Assembly (NCBI GenBank): GCA_964398055.1
Contig: CAYNLK010000030.1
Span: forward strand, 10,780 to 74,779
From: CAYNLK01 sp964398055
GTDB lineage: Bacteria; Chloroflexota; Anaerolineae; 4572-78; J111
DNA length: 64,000 bases
Reading direction: 5' to 3'
The notes beneath the pieces are model-generated. The model made no database searches. It saw only the letters and a list, made by a program, of their open reading frames with translations, and was not told the origin of the DNA. Positions 18,358 through 27,037 of this stretch are shown piece after piece. The first letter of the stretch is position 1, and each line of letters opens with the position of its first letter. Position numbers and translations under genes: made by a program.

Positions 18358-20379
18358 TCACACCAACCGCCGCGGCACTTTGAAGTCGCTAGCCCGGATG
18401 AAGATACGGCTGTTGCCCTCGTAGGCTTCGATCAGGTTGGTGACATAAAAGGACTCGCCGTCAGCCGACATGGTGCTGACCGTTTCGATCCGAACCCGCC
18501 AGCCGTCCCGCTGCAGGCCCATGGTCTGCTCACACCGGATGGCGGCCGACAGCGGGTCAGCTTCGACAATAGAAAAGACATCTTTGGAGCGATGGTAAAA
18601 CTCCAGGCCGTCGGCCAGCAGTTTCTTGCGACCGGCGTCCCTAACGTCGACCAGCTCCAACGAATTCCGGCCAATGTCTCGCTGCACCAGCCGGGTATGG
18701 AACGGCGATTCGAGCTGCTCGAACTCCAGCGGGGCCGAACTTTCCGGCGGCTCAAACGGCGGGACCCGCTCATCTTCGGCCCGCGGCGGCCGGACCGGCA
18801 GGGTCAGCCGGCTGGCTGCGCCGGTGAAAAGCGTCAACGCGACCGGCTCCGGCGACGGCCAGGCTTGCGGCCAGTAGGTCGGCGACACCGACAGCCGCCA
18901 ACGGTGGCCGGCCAGCAAACGGTGGCCGCTAAAATCCATGCGAATGGTTACGGTGTAGCGCTGCCCCGGCTCCAACGGCGACGGCTGCTCGTGACTGTCG
19001 CGGTGGGTCAGGTTGAGAAAGCCCCGGCTGACGAGCAATGACGCGCCGGTGGGGGCCACGTCGCACAGCCGCACGACTACCAGGGCATTGGGCCGGTCGG
19101 CGGCCAGAGTCAGCGTGACTTCGGGCCAGCCCAGAATATCCTGCGAGTCCGCCAGCGGCGCCGACTCGAAGCACAACGCCAGGCCATCCTCGAAGCGCTG
19201 GTCAGGCGGCAGCTCGGTCGGGTCGCCGTAGGGACACCAGACCCCGGCGTCGGCCCCGGCAAATTGCGAACCGGCGTATTGAAGCGGCATTTCGGCCGCA
19301 GGCGACTGATCCAGGCTGCCCCGGTTCAGCCAGTAAGTTTGCGGTTGCAGGTTGGGGCTGGGCCAGGTCGGCTCGGTCAGCCAGCGGCCCGGCCGTTCGG
19401 CGTAGTAGGAGCTAGGGGCCACGCTGTCTTGCTGCCAGACGCGCAGCATCGGTTCGGCCATAATACCGGTGTCGACGCCTTTGAGCCAGTAGTCCCACCA
19501 GCGCAGGCACTCTTGCAGAAAGCCAATGGCCGGCCCCGGCACGGCCACTTCGGGATATTCATGCGCCCACGGGCCGATCAAGCCCTTGCGCGGCCCCGGC
19601 AAGCCGGCCAACAGCCGCGGTACGGCGTTGGTGTAGGCGTCGGCCCAGCCACCCACGGCGTAGATCGGGCAGGTGATGTCGCTGAAATCCTCACAAACCG
19701 ACCCCTGCTTCCAAAAATCATCCCGCGTTTGGTGACTCAGCCAGGCTTCGATGAAGGGCGGGGTTTGCTCCAGCCGGGCCAGCCACATCTCCCGCCAGCG
19801 TTCGCCGACATGGCGCGGGTCCGGCGGCAGGCCGTTCTCCACAAACATGCGCGAGGCCCACGGCAGCATGTCGCAGGCCAACAGGCAGCCGCCGCGGTAA
19901 TGGACGTCGTCGGCGTAGCGGTCATCGGTTGAATAAATGCTGATGACCGCTTTCAACTGGGGCGGTTGCCGGGCGGCGATTTGCAGGCCGTTGAAGCCGC
20001 CCCACGATTTGCCGATGATGCCGACATCACCGCTGCACCAGGGCTGGGCGGCCAGCCAGGCCAGCACCTCGACGGCGTCGTCTTGCTCCTGGGGCAGGTA
20101 TTCGTCATACAGGATGCCGTCGGAGTCGCCGCTGCCGCGCATATCGACTCGCACCGAGGCGTAGCCGTGGCCGGCAAAGTAGGGATGGCGGATCGAGTCG
20201 CGATAGGCGGTAAAATCGCTCTTGCGGTAGGGGATGTACTCCAGGATGGCCGGCACCGGCTGCTCCTCCGCCCCCAGCGGCAGCCAGATGCGGGCCGCCA
20301 ATTGGGTCCCATCGGACATGGGGATCAAGGTATGCTCGATTTCGCGAATTGGGTAGGGAAATTCGGTTCTGATGTTCAT
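18358..20379 (-). CDS. CocE/NonD family alpha/beta hydrolase (X-Pro dipeptidyl-peptidase-like)
   Basis: A 673-residue hydrolase. The N-terminal alpha/beta domain has the nucleophile motif GKSWGG with Ser125, an oxyanion-type YIPYRKSD segment and a downstream acid/His pair in the 240-290 region (GPWAHEYP includes the likely His). A C-terminal jelly-roll-like domain (about 330-560) follows. Family members cleave acyl bonds in esters, amides and X-Pro dipeptides. No signal peptide is seen. AAGGAG lies 5 nt before the ATG. It is divergent from the toxin-antitoxin operon. Confidence 0.9.
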   Translation of the reverse strand: MNIRTEFPYPIREIEHTLIPMSDGTQLAARIWLPLGAEEQPVPAILEYIPYRKSDFTAYRDSIRHPYFAGHGYASVRVDMRGSGDSDGILYDEYLPQEQDDAVEVLAWLAAQPWCSGDVGIIGKSWGGFNGLQIAARQPPQLKAVISIYSTDDRYADDVHYRGGCLLACDMLPWASRMFVENGLPPDPRHVGERWREMWLARLEQTPPFIEAWLSHQTRDDFWKQGSVCEDFSDITCPIYAVGGWADAYTNAVPRLLAGLPGPRKGLIGPWAHEYPEVAVPGPAIGFLQECLRWWDYWLKGVDTGIMAEPMLRVWQQDSVAPSSYYAERPGRWLTEPTWPSPNLQPQTYWLNRGSLDQSPAAEMPLQYAGSQFAGADAGVWCPYGDPTELPPDQRFEDGLALCFESAPLADSQDILGWPEVTLTLAADRPNALVVVRLCDVAPTGASLLVSRGFLNLTHRDSHEQPSPLEPGQRYTVTIRMDFSGHRLLAGHRWRLSVSPTYWPQAWPSPEPVALTLFTGAASRLTLPVRPPRAEDERVPPFEPPESSAPLEFEQLESPFHTRLVQRDIGRNSLELVDVRDAGRKKLLADGLEFYHRSKDVFSIVEADPLSAAIRCEQTMGLQRDGWRVRIETVSTMSADGESFYVTNLIEAYEGNSRIFIRASDFKVPRRLV

Positions 20380-20410
20380 GGGGACTCCTTGTTAATCCAT
20401 AGACAATACT

Positions 20411-20438
20411 TTGACTTTTTAAATAAGTCCCTTATAAT
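20411..20438 (+). promoter_or_regulatory. Promoter of the toxin-antitoxin operon
   Basis: TTGACT (20411-20416) and a perfect TATAAT (20433-20438) with a 16-bp spacer. The -10 element is overlapped by the first palindromic operator. Confidence 0.7.
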
Positions 20439-20461
20439 ATACCCTAAAATTAGTCCCTAAT
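20423..20461. promoter_or_regulatory. Paired 13-bp palindromic operators
   Basis: ATAAGTCCCTTAT (20423-20435) and ATTAGTCCCTAAT (20449-20461) are each perfect 5-bp inverted repeats around an identical TCC centre, 26 bp apart centre to centre. They cover the -10 and the start region of the toxin-antitoxin promoter. TACCCTAAAA (20440-20449) and TTTTTTAGGGGTA further downstream form an additional near-inverted pair. Confidence 0.65.
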
Positions 20462-20487
20462 TGAGGAACTTTTTTAGGGGTAGGACT

Positions 20488-20721
20488 ATGCAGCAGGCAA
20501 AATTTAGTCTCACGCCGTCTTTGGTCGAATTTCTAAGCCACTATCAACAGTTTGGATTCAAAGATAAAAGTTCAATGGTTCAGGCTGCTTTGCAGCGGTT
20601 AAAAGAAGAATTTGAATTGCAGCAGCTCAAACAATCGGCTGATTGGTACGCCGAACTTTATGAACAAGAGCCGGAATTACAGGAATTAACCGAAACAGCT
20701 ATGGCCGGATGGCCTGAATGA
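20488..20721 (+). CDS. Antitoxin, probable ribbon-helix-helix DNA-binding protein
   Basis: A 77-residue protein with N-terminal beta-strand QAKFSLTPSLVEFL and two helices typical of ribbon-helix-helix antitoxins. The acidic C-terminus (about 50-77) would neutralise the toxin. The ATG at 20488 has AGGA 2-6 nt upstream. Its stop overlaps the toxin start as ATGA. The paired palindromes in the promoter fit autorepression by a dimeric antitoxin. The family name is not certain. Confidence 0.75.
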   Translation: MQQAKFSLTPSLVEFLSHYQQFGFKDKSSMVQAALQRLKEEFELQQLKQSADWYAELYEQEPELQELTETAMAGWPE

Positions 20722-21071
20722 CAACCTTAAAACGTGGTTTGGTGATTGATGTCAATCTTGATCCCACCCAGGGATCAGAAACGGGTAAGATTCGTCCCTG
20801 TGTCATTGTGACCAATAATGTCTACAATGAGCGAGTGCCGGTGATACAGGTTGTACCCATCACGGCCTGGAATGAAAAGAAAAGCTTGATCAAAACGAAT
20901 GTAGAAATCTTGCCCAGCCAAAAAAATGGGTTATCCAAGCAGTCAATAGCCGATTGCCTCCAAACGCGCCCAATTGACCATCGCTTTAGATTGGTCGGAA
21001 TTCGCGGCAATTTGAGCGCCGAAGAGATGAAAAAAATCGATGAGGCGCTCAAAACTGTTTTTGCCTTGTAA
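20718..21071 (+). CDS. MazF/PemK-type endoribonuclease toxin
   Basis: A 117-residue protein with the MazF signature strands: RGLVIDVNLDPTQGSETGK, RPCVIVTNN and the C-terminal LQTRPIDHRFRL region. Family members cut mRNA at short sequences. Key residues R26-region (KIRPC) and T/S after the first hairpin are retained. The start overlaps the antitoxin stop by 4 nt, typical of coupled translation. Length is normal, and no frameshift is seen, so the pair looks functional. Confidence 0.88.
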   Translation: MTTLKRGLVIDVNLDPTQGSETGKIRPCVIVTNNVYNERVPVIQVVPITAWNEKKSLIKTNVEILPSQKNGLSKQSIADCLQTRPIDHRFRLVGIRGNLSAEEMKKIDEALKTVFAL

Positions 21072-21117
21072 AAATTTGGCTAGCTGGCAACTCTTTCCTC
21101 AAGAACCAATTCTTACG

Positions 21118-23202
21118 TCACCCTAACTGCGCCTGCACCCGCTCCGAAAAATGGCAGGCCACCTGCTGCTCCGTACCGGGTAATAACCGCAGCAATGGCT
21201 CGTCGCGGCTGCATCTCTCATCGGCGTAGCGGCAGCGGGGATGGAACGAGCAACCGGGCGGCGGCTTGCGGGCGCTGGGAATTTCGCCCTCCAGGATGAT
21301 GTGCTGCCTCTGATCCCGCAGGCGCGGGTCGGGAATCGGGATGGCCGACAGCAGCGCTTCGGTGTAAGGGTGGCCGGGCTGAGCAAACAGCGCCTCGGCC
21401 GGGGCCAACTCCACAATCTTGCCCAAATACATCACCGCCACCCGGTCGGCAATGAAACCGATCACATTCAGGTTGTGGGTAATGATAATGTAGGTGAGGT
21501 TTAGCCGCCGGCGCAGCTCTTTGAGCAGGTTCAAAATCCCGGCTGCGACCGACACATCCAGCCCGGCCGTCGGCTCATCCGCCACCAGGATGTCGGGATG
21601 GAGGGCCAGGGCGCGGGCAATGCCTACCCGGCGAGCCTGGCCGCCCGAAAGCTGGTGCGGATACTTGTCGGCTTGCTCGGATGATAAGCCGACCATAGCC
21701 AGCAACTCGTCAACTTTCTGGTTTTTGTTTTCCACCGGGACGCGGTGGATTTGAAACGGCTCGAGCAGGATGGACGAGACCTTCATGCGTGGGCTGAGGC
21801 TGGAGAACGGGTCTTGAAAGATCATCTGCATGCGCGCCCGCAACGGTCTCAGTTTTTGGTGAGGCCAGTGGGTAATGTCCTGCCCCTCGATCATAATCTC
21901 ACCGGCGGTGGGGTCAAGCAGCCGCAGGATGGTCCGCCCCAGGGTGGTCTTGCCTGAGCCGGACTCGCCGACGATGCCCAGCGTCTCGCCGCGGCGCAGG
22001 CTGAACTCCACCCCATCCACGGCCCGCACGGCCCCGCCGGTCCGCCCCAAGATTTGACTCAACAGATCCAGCCGGTCGCTAAAATGGGTGTGCAACTGTC
22101 TCGTCTCGACCATAATCTCATTGGAGGGTGAGGCGACAGCGAACGTCTCGGCCGGGACCGGACCTAGCCCTACCCCTTCCCAGGGCGGGGCGGGGAGGGA
22201 GGAGTCGGGGGCAGTATCGGCCCACCCCGGCCCATAGGCGTGGCAGAGCACATGCTGCCGGTTGACCTGGTAGAATTCCGGTTCGGCGCTACGGCAGATT
22301 TCGCCGGCCAGGTCGCAGCGCGGGGCAAACTTGCAGCCAGCCGGCAGGTCGCGCAGGCTCGGCACCCGCCCGCGGATCGTTGTCAGCCAATCGGCCCGCA
22401 GGTTATGGGAAGGATGAGAGCGGAGCAGGGCCTGGGTATAGGGATGTTTGGGTTGGTCAAAGATGTCGTACACCTGGCCAGACTCGACGATGTTGCCGGC
22501 ATACATCACCAGCACCCGGTCGCAGAGCCGGGCAATAACGCCCAGGTCGTGGGTAATGTACAGCATCGCGGTGCCCAACTCGTCCCGCAGCCGGCCGATC
22601 AACTCCAGAATCTGGGCTTCCAGGGTCACGTCCAGGGCCGAGGTCGGCTCATCGGCTACCAGCAAATCGGGATTTGAGAGCAAAGCCATGGCGATCATGA
22701 TCCGCTGGCGCATCCCGCCGGAGAACTGGTGCGGGTATTCCTTGATCCGTTGGGCCGGTTCAGGGATGCCGACGCGCGCCAGCATCGCTACGGCGCGCTC
22801 TCGCAGAGAGCCGGCCAACTGCTGGCTGTCTCCGGCCAACTGGGCCTTTTGGGCGTCCACCATCTGCTGCTCGATGGTAAAGACAGGGTTCAGGCTGGTC
22901 ATGGCATCCTGAAAAACCATAGCCATAGCCTTGCCGCGCAGTTTGCGCATGGCCTCCTGGTCAAGCCGGCAGAGGTCCTGGCCGCGGAACAGAATCTGCC
23001 CACCGCTGATCTGGCCATTGGGCGGCAGCAGGCGCAGCACCGCCGAGGCGACCGTACTCTTGCCGCAGCCCGACTCACCCACCACGCCGACGATCTCACC
23101 CGGATTGAGGTGAAAACTGGCGTTGTGAATGGCCGTCAAGATACCTGCGCGGGTGTGGTACTTGATTTCCAGATGCTTAACTTGCAAAAGAGGAGCAGAC
23201 AT
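21118..23202 (-). CDS. Fused DppD-DppF-type ABC importer ATPase
   Basis: A 694-residue protein containing both ATPases of a peptide/opine/nickel-type importer in one chain. Half one (about 1-330) has Walker A GESGCGKST and LSGG-type signature FSGGMRQR; half two (about 365-694) has GESGSGKTT and LSGGQARR. Each half ends in an oligo_HPY module with a Cys cluster (CKFAPRC and CSFHPRC). In most bacteria these are two genes. It is the last gene of the importer operon; its ATG overlaps the permease stop by one base (TGATG). Substrate specificity cannot be read from the ATPase. Confidence 0.93.
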   Translation of the reverse strand: MSAPLLQVKHLEIKYHTRAGILTAIHNASFHLNPGEIVGVVGESGCGKSTVASAVLRLLPPNGQISGGQILFRGQDLCRLDQEAMRKLRGKAMAMVFQDAMTSLNPVFTIEQQMVDAQKAQLAGDSQQLAGSLRERAVAMLARVGIPEPAQRIKEYPHQFSGGMRQRIMIAMALLSNPDLLVADEPTSALDVTLEAQILELIGRLRDELGTAMLYITHDLGVIARLCDRVLVMYAGNIVESGQVYDIFDQPKHPYTQALLRSHPSHNLRADWLTTIRGRVPSLRDLPAGCKFAPRCDLAGEICRSAEPEFYQVNRQHVLCHAYGPGWADTAPDSSLPAPPWEGVGLGPVPAETFAVASPSNEIMVETRQLHTHFSDRLDLLSQILGRTGGAVRAVDGVEFSLRRGETLGIVGESGSGKTTLGRTILRLLDPTAGEIMIEGQDITHWPHQKLRPLRARMQMIFQDPFSSLSPRMKVSSILLEPFQIHRVPVENKNQKVDELLAMVGLSSEQADKYPHQLSGGQARRVGIARALALHPDILVADEPTAGLDVSVAAGILNLLKELRRRLNLTYIIITHNLNVIGFIADRVAVMYLGKIVELAPAEALFAQPGHPYTEALLSAIPIPDPRLRDQRQHIILEGEIPSARKPPPGCSFHPRCRYADERCSRDEPLLRLLPGTEQQVACHFSERVQAQLG

Positions 23203-24092
23203 CAGATACCTCGCGTGCCGGACAGTCGCGGGTCGAGGACGTCTCGCAGCGTCTCACCGAACAGGGTGAAGCCCAACGTGGTGATGATCAGGGTCAGTCC
23301 GGCCCAGGTGATAGGCCAGGGCGACTGGCGGATAAAGTTGAAGCCGTCGGCCAGGATCACCCCCCAGGAAGGCGTCGGCGGGCGGACGCCTAACCCCAGA
23401 AAGGAGAGGCCGGCCTCAAAGGTAATCACCACCGGCAGATCCATTGCCGCCAAAATGAGCAGCGGGGCCAAAATGTTGGGCATCAAGTGGACAAAGAGAA
23501 TCCGCCCCTGCCCGGCGCCCAGCGAGTGCTCGACCTCGATGTATTGGTTCTGCTTGATAGACAGCACCTGGGCTCGGGTCACTCTGGCATAGCCGGGAGT
23601 CCAGGCCAGGCCAATCACGATGATCACGTTGGTCAGCGATGGCCCCAGCAGGGCCAGAATAGCCAGGGCCAGGATCACCGCCGGAAAGGCTTGCACGGAG
23701 TCGAACAAGATCAGGGCCACATCGTCAACAACGCCGCCCAAATAACCGGCCAATAGCCCTAACACAATACCGCCAAACAAGGCCAGGCTAACGGCCGGCA
23801 GAGCCACGCCCAGGGCAATGCGGGCGCCGTAGACCAGCCGCGACCACAAATCGCGGCCCAGGTGATCGGTGCCCAGCCAGTGCGCCGACGAAGGCCCCTG
23901 CAACATGTTCGGGATATCCTGTTGGGCATAGTCGTACGGGGCCAGCCAGGGGGCGAAGAGGACCATAAAGATGAAGCCCAAGACGATCACAAAGCCAAGC
24001 ACGCCCAGGGGCCGCTCGAGGACCTCACCCAGAACGGGCAGACGGTTGAGAGCTTGCTGGTAGCGATTGCTGCGTCGGGCCACGTATTGCAT
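23202..24092 (-). CDS. DppC-type ABC transporter permease
   Basis: A 296-residue inner-membrane permease with an N-terminal cytoplasmic tail, an OppC_N-like first helix (about 30-52) and a BPD_transp_1 core of five further helices. The coupling EAA-like loop (EHSLGAGQGRILFVHLMPN) is at about 190-208. GAGG is 5 nt before the ATG, and the gap to the upstream permease gene is 1 bp, indicating translational coupling. Confidence 0.92.
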   Translation of the reverse strand: MQYVARRSNRYQQALNRLPVLGEVLERPLGVLGFVIVLGFIFMVLFAPWLAPYDYAQQDIPNMLQGPSSAHWLGTDHLGRDLWSRLVYGARIALGVALPAVSLALFGGIVLGLLAGYLGGVVDDVALILFDSVQAFPAVILALAILALLGPSLTNVIIVIGLAWTPGYARVTRAQVLSIKQNQYIEVEHSLGAGQGRILFVHLMPNILAPLLILAAMDLPVVITFEAGLSFLGLGVRPPTPSWGVILADGFNFIRQSPWPITWAGLTLIITTLGFTLFGETLRDVLDPRLSGTRGI

Positions 24093-24093
24093 C

Positions 24094-25047
24094 TCAACCT
24101 CGCACCTTATCGAGCTGGATTCTGGGATCCAGGTAGGTGTACACCAGATCGGCCAGCAAATTTGCCAGCACGAACAGAAAGGCCACCACCAGAATGCCGG
24201 CCCGGGCGACCGGAAAGTTGCGGCTCTGGATGCCGTTATAGATCAGCGTACCCATCCCCGGCCGGCTGAAGATCAGTTCCACAAAGACCGCCCCGGCCAT
24301 CAGGTTACCCACGCCGATGCCCAACACGGCTACCGTCGGGATCAGGGCATTCTTGAGGGCGTACTTGTAAAAGATCAGCCGCTGGGGCAGACCGGCGGCC
24401 ATGGCCGCCCGGATGTAGGTTTGGTTGAGCACCTCCAGCAGACTGGCCCGCACCAGCCGGGCCAGATAGCCAACCCAGGTAACGGCCAAAGCGGTCGCGG
24501 GCAGAATCAGGTGCTTGATATAGTCCAGCACATCGCCTCTTTCGCCCAGGCCAATGGCCGGCATCACTTTTAGCTGAACCGCAAATATCAACAGCAGAAA
24601 CAGGCCGGCAACGTAAGAAGGAATGGTGATGAAGGAGATCGAGATCACCGCGGTGATCCGGTCCAGCCAGGAGTCCGGATGGGTGGCCGAGTAGACACCC
24701 AGGGGAACACCGATGAGAACGGCCAATCCCAGGCTGGTCCAGGCCAGGATCAGGGTGTGGGGCAGGGCCGCGCCTACAATTTCATTGATCGACCGGCCCG
24801 TAAACACGTCGACGCCCAGGCTGCCGTGCAGAACGTCCCACACGGCCAGGGCCACCTGCTGGGCCACCGGCTTATCCAGATTCATGGCGGCGCGCGTTTT
24901 GGCGATCAGATCAGGGTTGGCCCGCGGGCCAAGCAAGGTTTTGGCCGCGTCGCCGGGCACAATTTGGACCAGCAAGGTCAGAAAGCTAACGACCAGCAAG
25001 AGGACCAGGATGGTCATGATGAAACGTTTGAACAGATAGATACGCAC
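24094..25047 (-). CDS. DppB-type ABC transporter permease
   Basis: A 317-residue inner-membrane permease of the DppB/OppB family with six predicted membrane helices and the typical N-terminal helix followed by a periplasmic loop containing LLGPRANPDLI. The EAA-like motif appears near residues 205-225 (AAMAAGLPQRLIFYKYALKN). The start is a GTG at 25047 with AGGAG 5 nt upstream. The upstream 200-bp spacer to the substrate-binding protein holds an inverted heptamer array. Confidence 0.92.
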   Translation of the reverse strand: MRIYLFKRFIMTILVLLLVVSFLTLLVQIVPGDAAKTLLGPRANPDLIAKTRAAMNLDKPVAQQVALAVWDVLHGSLGVDVFTGRSINEIVGAALPHTLILAWTSLGLAVLIGVPLGVYSATHPDSWLDRITAVISISFITIPSYVAGLFLLLIFAVQLKVMPAIGLGERGDVLDYIKHLILPATALAVTWVGYLARLVRASLLEVLNQTYIRAAMAAGLPQRLIFYKYALKNALIPTVAVLGIGVGNLMAGAVFVELIFSRPGMGTLIYNGIQSRNFPVARAGILVVAFLFVLANLLADLVYTYLDPRIQLDKVRG

Positions 25048-25111
25048 GAATTCTCCTTTCTGGGTTGCGCTGTTCCGCTACCCGTTGGCAGTTGGAGATG
25101 CTTTGGGTCAA

Positions 25112-25205
25112 GATTAGGAGATTAGAGATGGGGAGATTCTTTACCGGGAATCTCCAATCTCCAATCTCCAATCTCTAATCTCTAATCTCCAAATCCCCAA
25201 TCCCC
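25112..25205. repeat. Inverted heptamer array between SBP and permease genes
   Basis: About eight tandem units of AATCTCC or variants AATCTCT/AATCCCC run from 25149 to 25205. An inverted arm of similar units (GATTAGG, AGATTAG, GGAGATT) occupies 25112-25138, with a short CTTTACC-type loop between. The arms can pair. It lies between the stop of the substrate-binding protein gene (25248) and the start of the permease (25047). Confidence 0.75.
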
Positions 25206-25247
25206 TGCTGAAATGCTGAAATAGGCAAGTTATTTAGAATTCCCTTC

Positions 25248-26906
25248 TTATTCGGCCGGCTCAAAATAGTAATATTGCGGTTGGCCGTGCGGGGTCGTCG
25301 CCGGCTTGATCTTGGGTGTATAGGCATAGGTCATCAAACCGTGAGTGATCCAGACGGTCTGGGCCGCTTCGTCCCAAATCTTCTGCATCTCGATGTAGAG
25401 CTGTTCCCGTTCCTGCTCATCTACGGTAACCAACGCTTTGCGGTGCAGCTCGTCATACTGCTCGTTGCACCAGCTCTGCGTGTTCCACACCGTTACCTGG
25501 TCACACGTGAACCACATCGTTGCCCAGGCCGGGTCGGGATTCATCGAGTAGTTGCTGGTCAAGAGCTGGTTGTTCTCGACGGCCTCTTCGCCAAAGCTGG
25601 TGGACCAGTAGGCGCTGGATTCCATCGGGTTGAGTTCCAGGTTGATCCCCACCTCTTTCAGGTTCTGCTGGACGATCTCGGCCCAGGTACGGTACTCGGT
25701 GGTATCTTGCAGGTCAAGCCGCAAATCGAGCGTTTCCAGGCCGGCTTTGGCCAGATACTCTTTGGCCAGTTCCACGTTCCGTTCATAGCGCGGGGCATCC
25801 GCCCAATAACCGACCAGTCCGGGGGGAATCAGGGCGTATTCTTGTTCGGCCTGGCCCATGTAAGTGGCCGCCAGGATACTCGGCACGTCGATGGCATGAA
25901 TGATCGCTTTGCGGACGTTGATATCCTTCAGCTTGGGATGCTCAACGTTCATGGCAATCCAGCGATAGCGCAGCGAGGGTTTTTTCCAGACCAGGAAGTT
26001 GGGATCGGACTCAAACCGCTCCACCGAAGCCAGGCTGATCCGGGCCCAGTCGAGGTCGCCCGCTTCCAGGGCAACTTCGGCCACCTTGTCATCCTCGATG
26101 GGGATCAAATGGATCTCGTCCCAGACTGGCTCCGGGCCAAAGTAGTCGGGGTTCTTCTTGAGGATAACCTTCTCCTGGGGTCGCCACTCGGCAAACATGT
26201 AGGGGCCGCTGCCGATAATATTTGTGGCAAACTTCTCCAGACCGACCTCTTCGACAAATTTCTTGGAGATAATAGTGCCGCTCTGGACCGGCAGGGTAGA
26301 ATGCCACAGGGGGGCAAAAGGCTCTTTGAGGATGATTTTGCCGTTATACTTGTCGATGATCTCGACCCGGTCGAGGGCGGCCCAGTCGTCGGCGTAAGCT
26401 GCGTCCAGCTCGGGATCGATGAAACGCTCATAGGAGTATTTAACGTCTTCCGTAGTCACCTCGCCGTAGCCGTTGTGCCATTGAACGCCCTCTTTCAGCT
26501 TGAAGGTGACCTCCAGGCCGTCTTCCGACTGCTCGATCGACTCGACCAGATCGTTGCAAATCTCGTATGAGTTGGCGCAATAACGCACCAGGCCGCTCAT
26601 CACGGAGTTGGCAACCATCGTGTCATTCTCCGAGATCTGGAAAGCGGGGTCCAGGTTTTGGATGTCGCCATACATCCGTACCCGCAGAATTTTAGGCCCG
26701 GCGGCCGCCGGCGCCGGCGCTTCAGTGGGAGCCGGCTCAGCAGCTGGCTCCTCCACGGCCGGTTCGGTAGGGGCGGCTGCGGCAGCCGGTTCTTCGGCCG
26801 GCTGTTCCGCGGCTGGTTGGGCCGGCTGAGGCGCTACGGGAGCGCAAGCCATAACCAACACGGTGATGACGATCAAACTTAACAACCACATCAGTCGCTT
26901 ATTCAT
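25248..26906 (-). CDS. Family 5 ABC substrate-binding lipoprotein
   Basis: A 552-residue solute-binding protein. A lipoprotein signal (residues 1-21, lipobox VMAC with Cys21) is followed by a long Ala/Pro/Glu-rich linker (about 22-75) and a SBP_bac_5 fold typical of dipeptide, oligopeptide and opine receptors. The linker is low complexity and suggests display away from the membrane or wall. It is located upstream of the two permeases and the fused ATPase. The adjacent methyltransferase gene suggests a methylated amine or betaine-like ligand, which is inference only. Confidence 0.92.
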   Translation of the reverse strand: MNKRLMWLLSLIVITVLVMACAPVAPQPAQPAAEQPAEEPAAAAAPTEPAVEEPAAEPAPTEAPAPAAAGPKILRVRMYGDIQNLDPAFQISENDTMVANSVMSGLVRYCANSYEICNDLVESIEQSEDGLEVTFKLKEGVQWHNGYGEVTTEDVKYSYERFIDPELDAAYADDWAALDRVEIIDKYNGKIILKEPFAPLWHSTLPVQSGTIISKKFVEEVGLEKFATNIIGSGPYMFAEWRPQEKVILKKNPDYFGPEPVWDEIHLIPIEDDKVAEVALEAGDLDWARISLASVERFESDPNFLVWKKPSLRYRWIAMNVEHPKLKDINVRKAIIHAIDVPSILAATYMGQAEQEYALIPPGLVGYWADAPRYERNVELAKEYLAKAGLETLDLRLDLQDTTEYRTWAEIVQQNLKEVGINLELNPMESSAYWSTSFGEEAVENNQLLTSNYSMNPDPAWATMWFTCDQVTVWNTQSWCNEQYDELHRKALVTVDEQEREQLYIEMQKIWDEAAQTVWITHGLMTYAYTPKIKPATTPHGQPQYYYFEPAE

Positions 26907-26967
26907 TTCTACTTCTCCTCTCTGGGAAGCAAGATTTCAATTAAATAAAAAACAATCGGTAGAGTCT

Positions 26968-27013
26968 AAAACGTGAAACGTGAAAATTTACGTATTACAT
27001 TTTACGTTTCAAA
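26968..27013. repeat. ACGTGAAACGTG-type repeat cluster
   Basis: AAACGTGAAACGTGAAAATTTACG (26969-26992, written here only as a region) and TACATTTTACGTTTC form imperfect direct and inverted copies of an AAACGTGA/ACGTTT unit in the gap between the methyltransferase stop and the SBP start. Similar short repeats occur between genes in many environmental genomes; function unknown. Confidence 0.5.
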
Positions 27014-27037
27014 TCGTTTGGTCGATAACATCACCTC

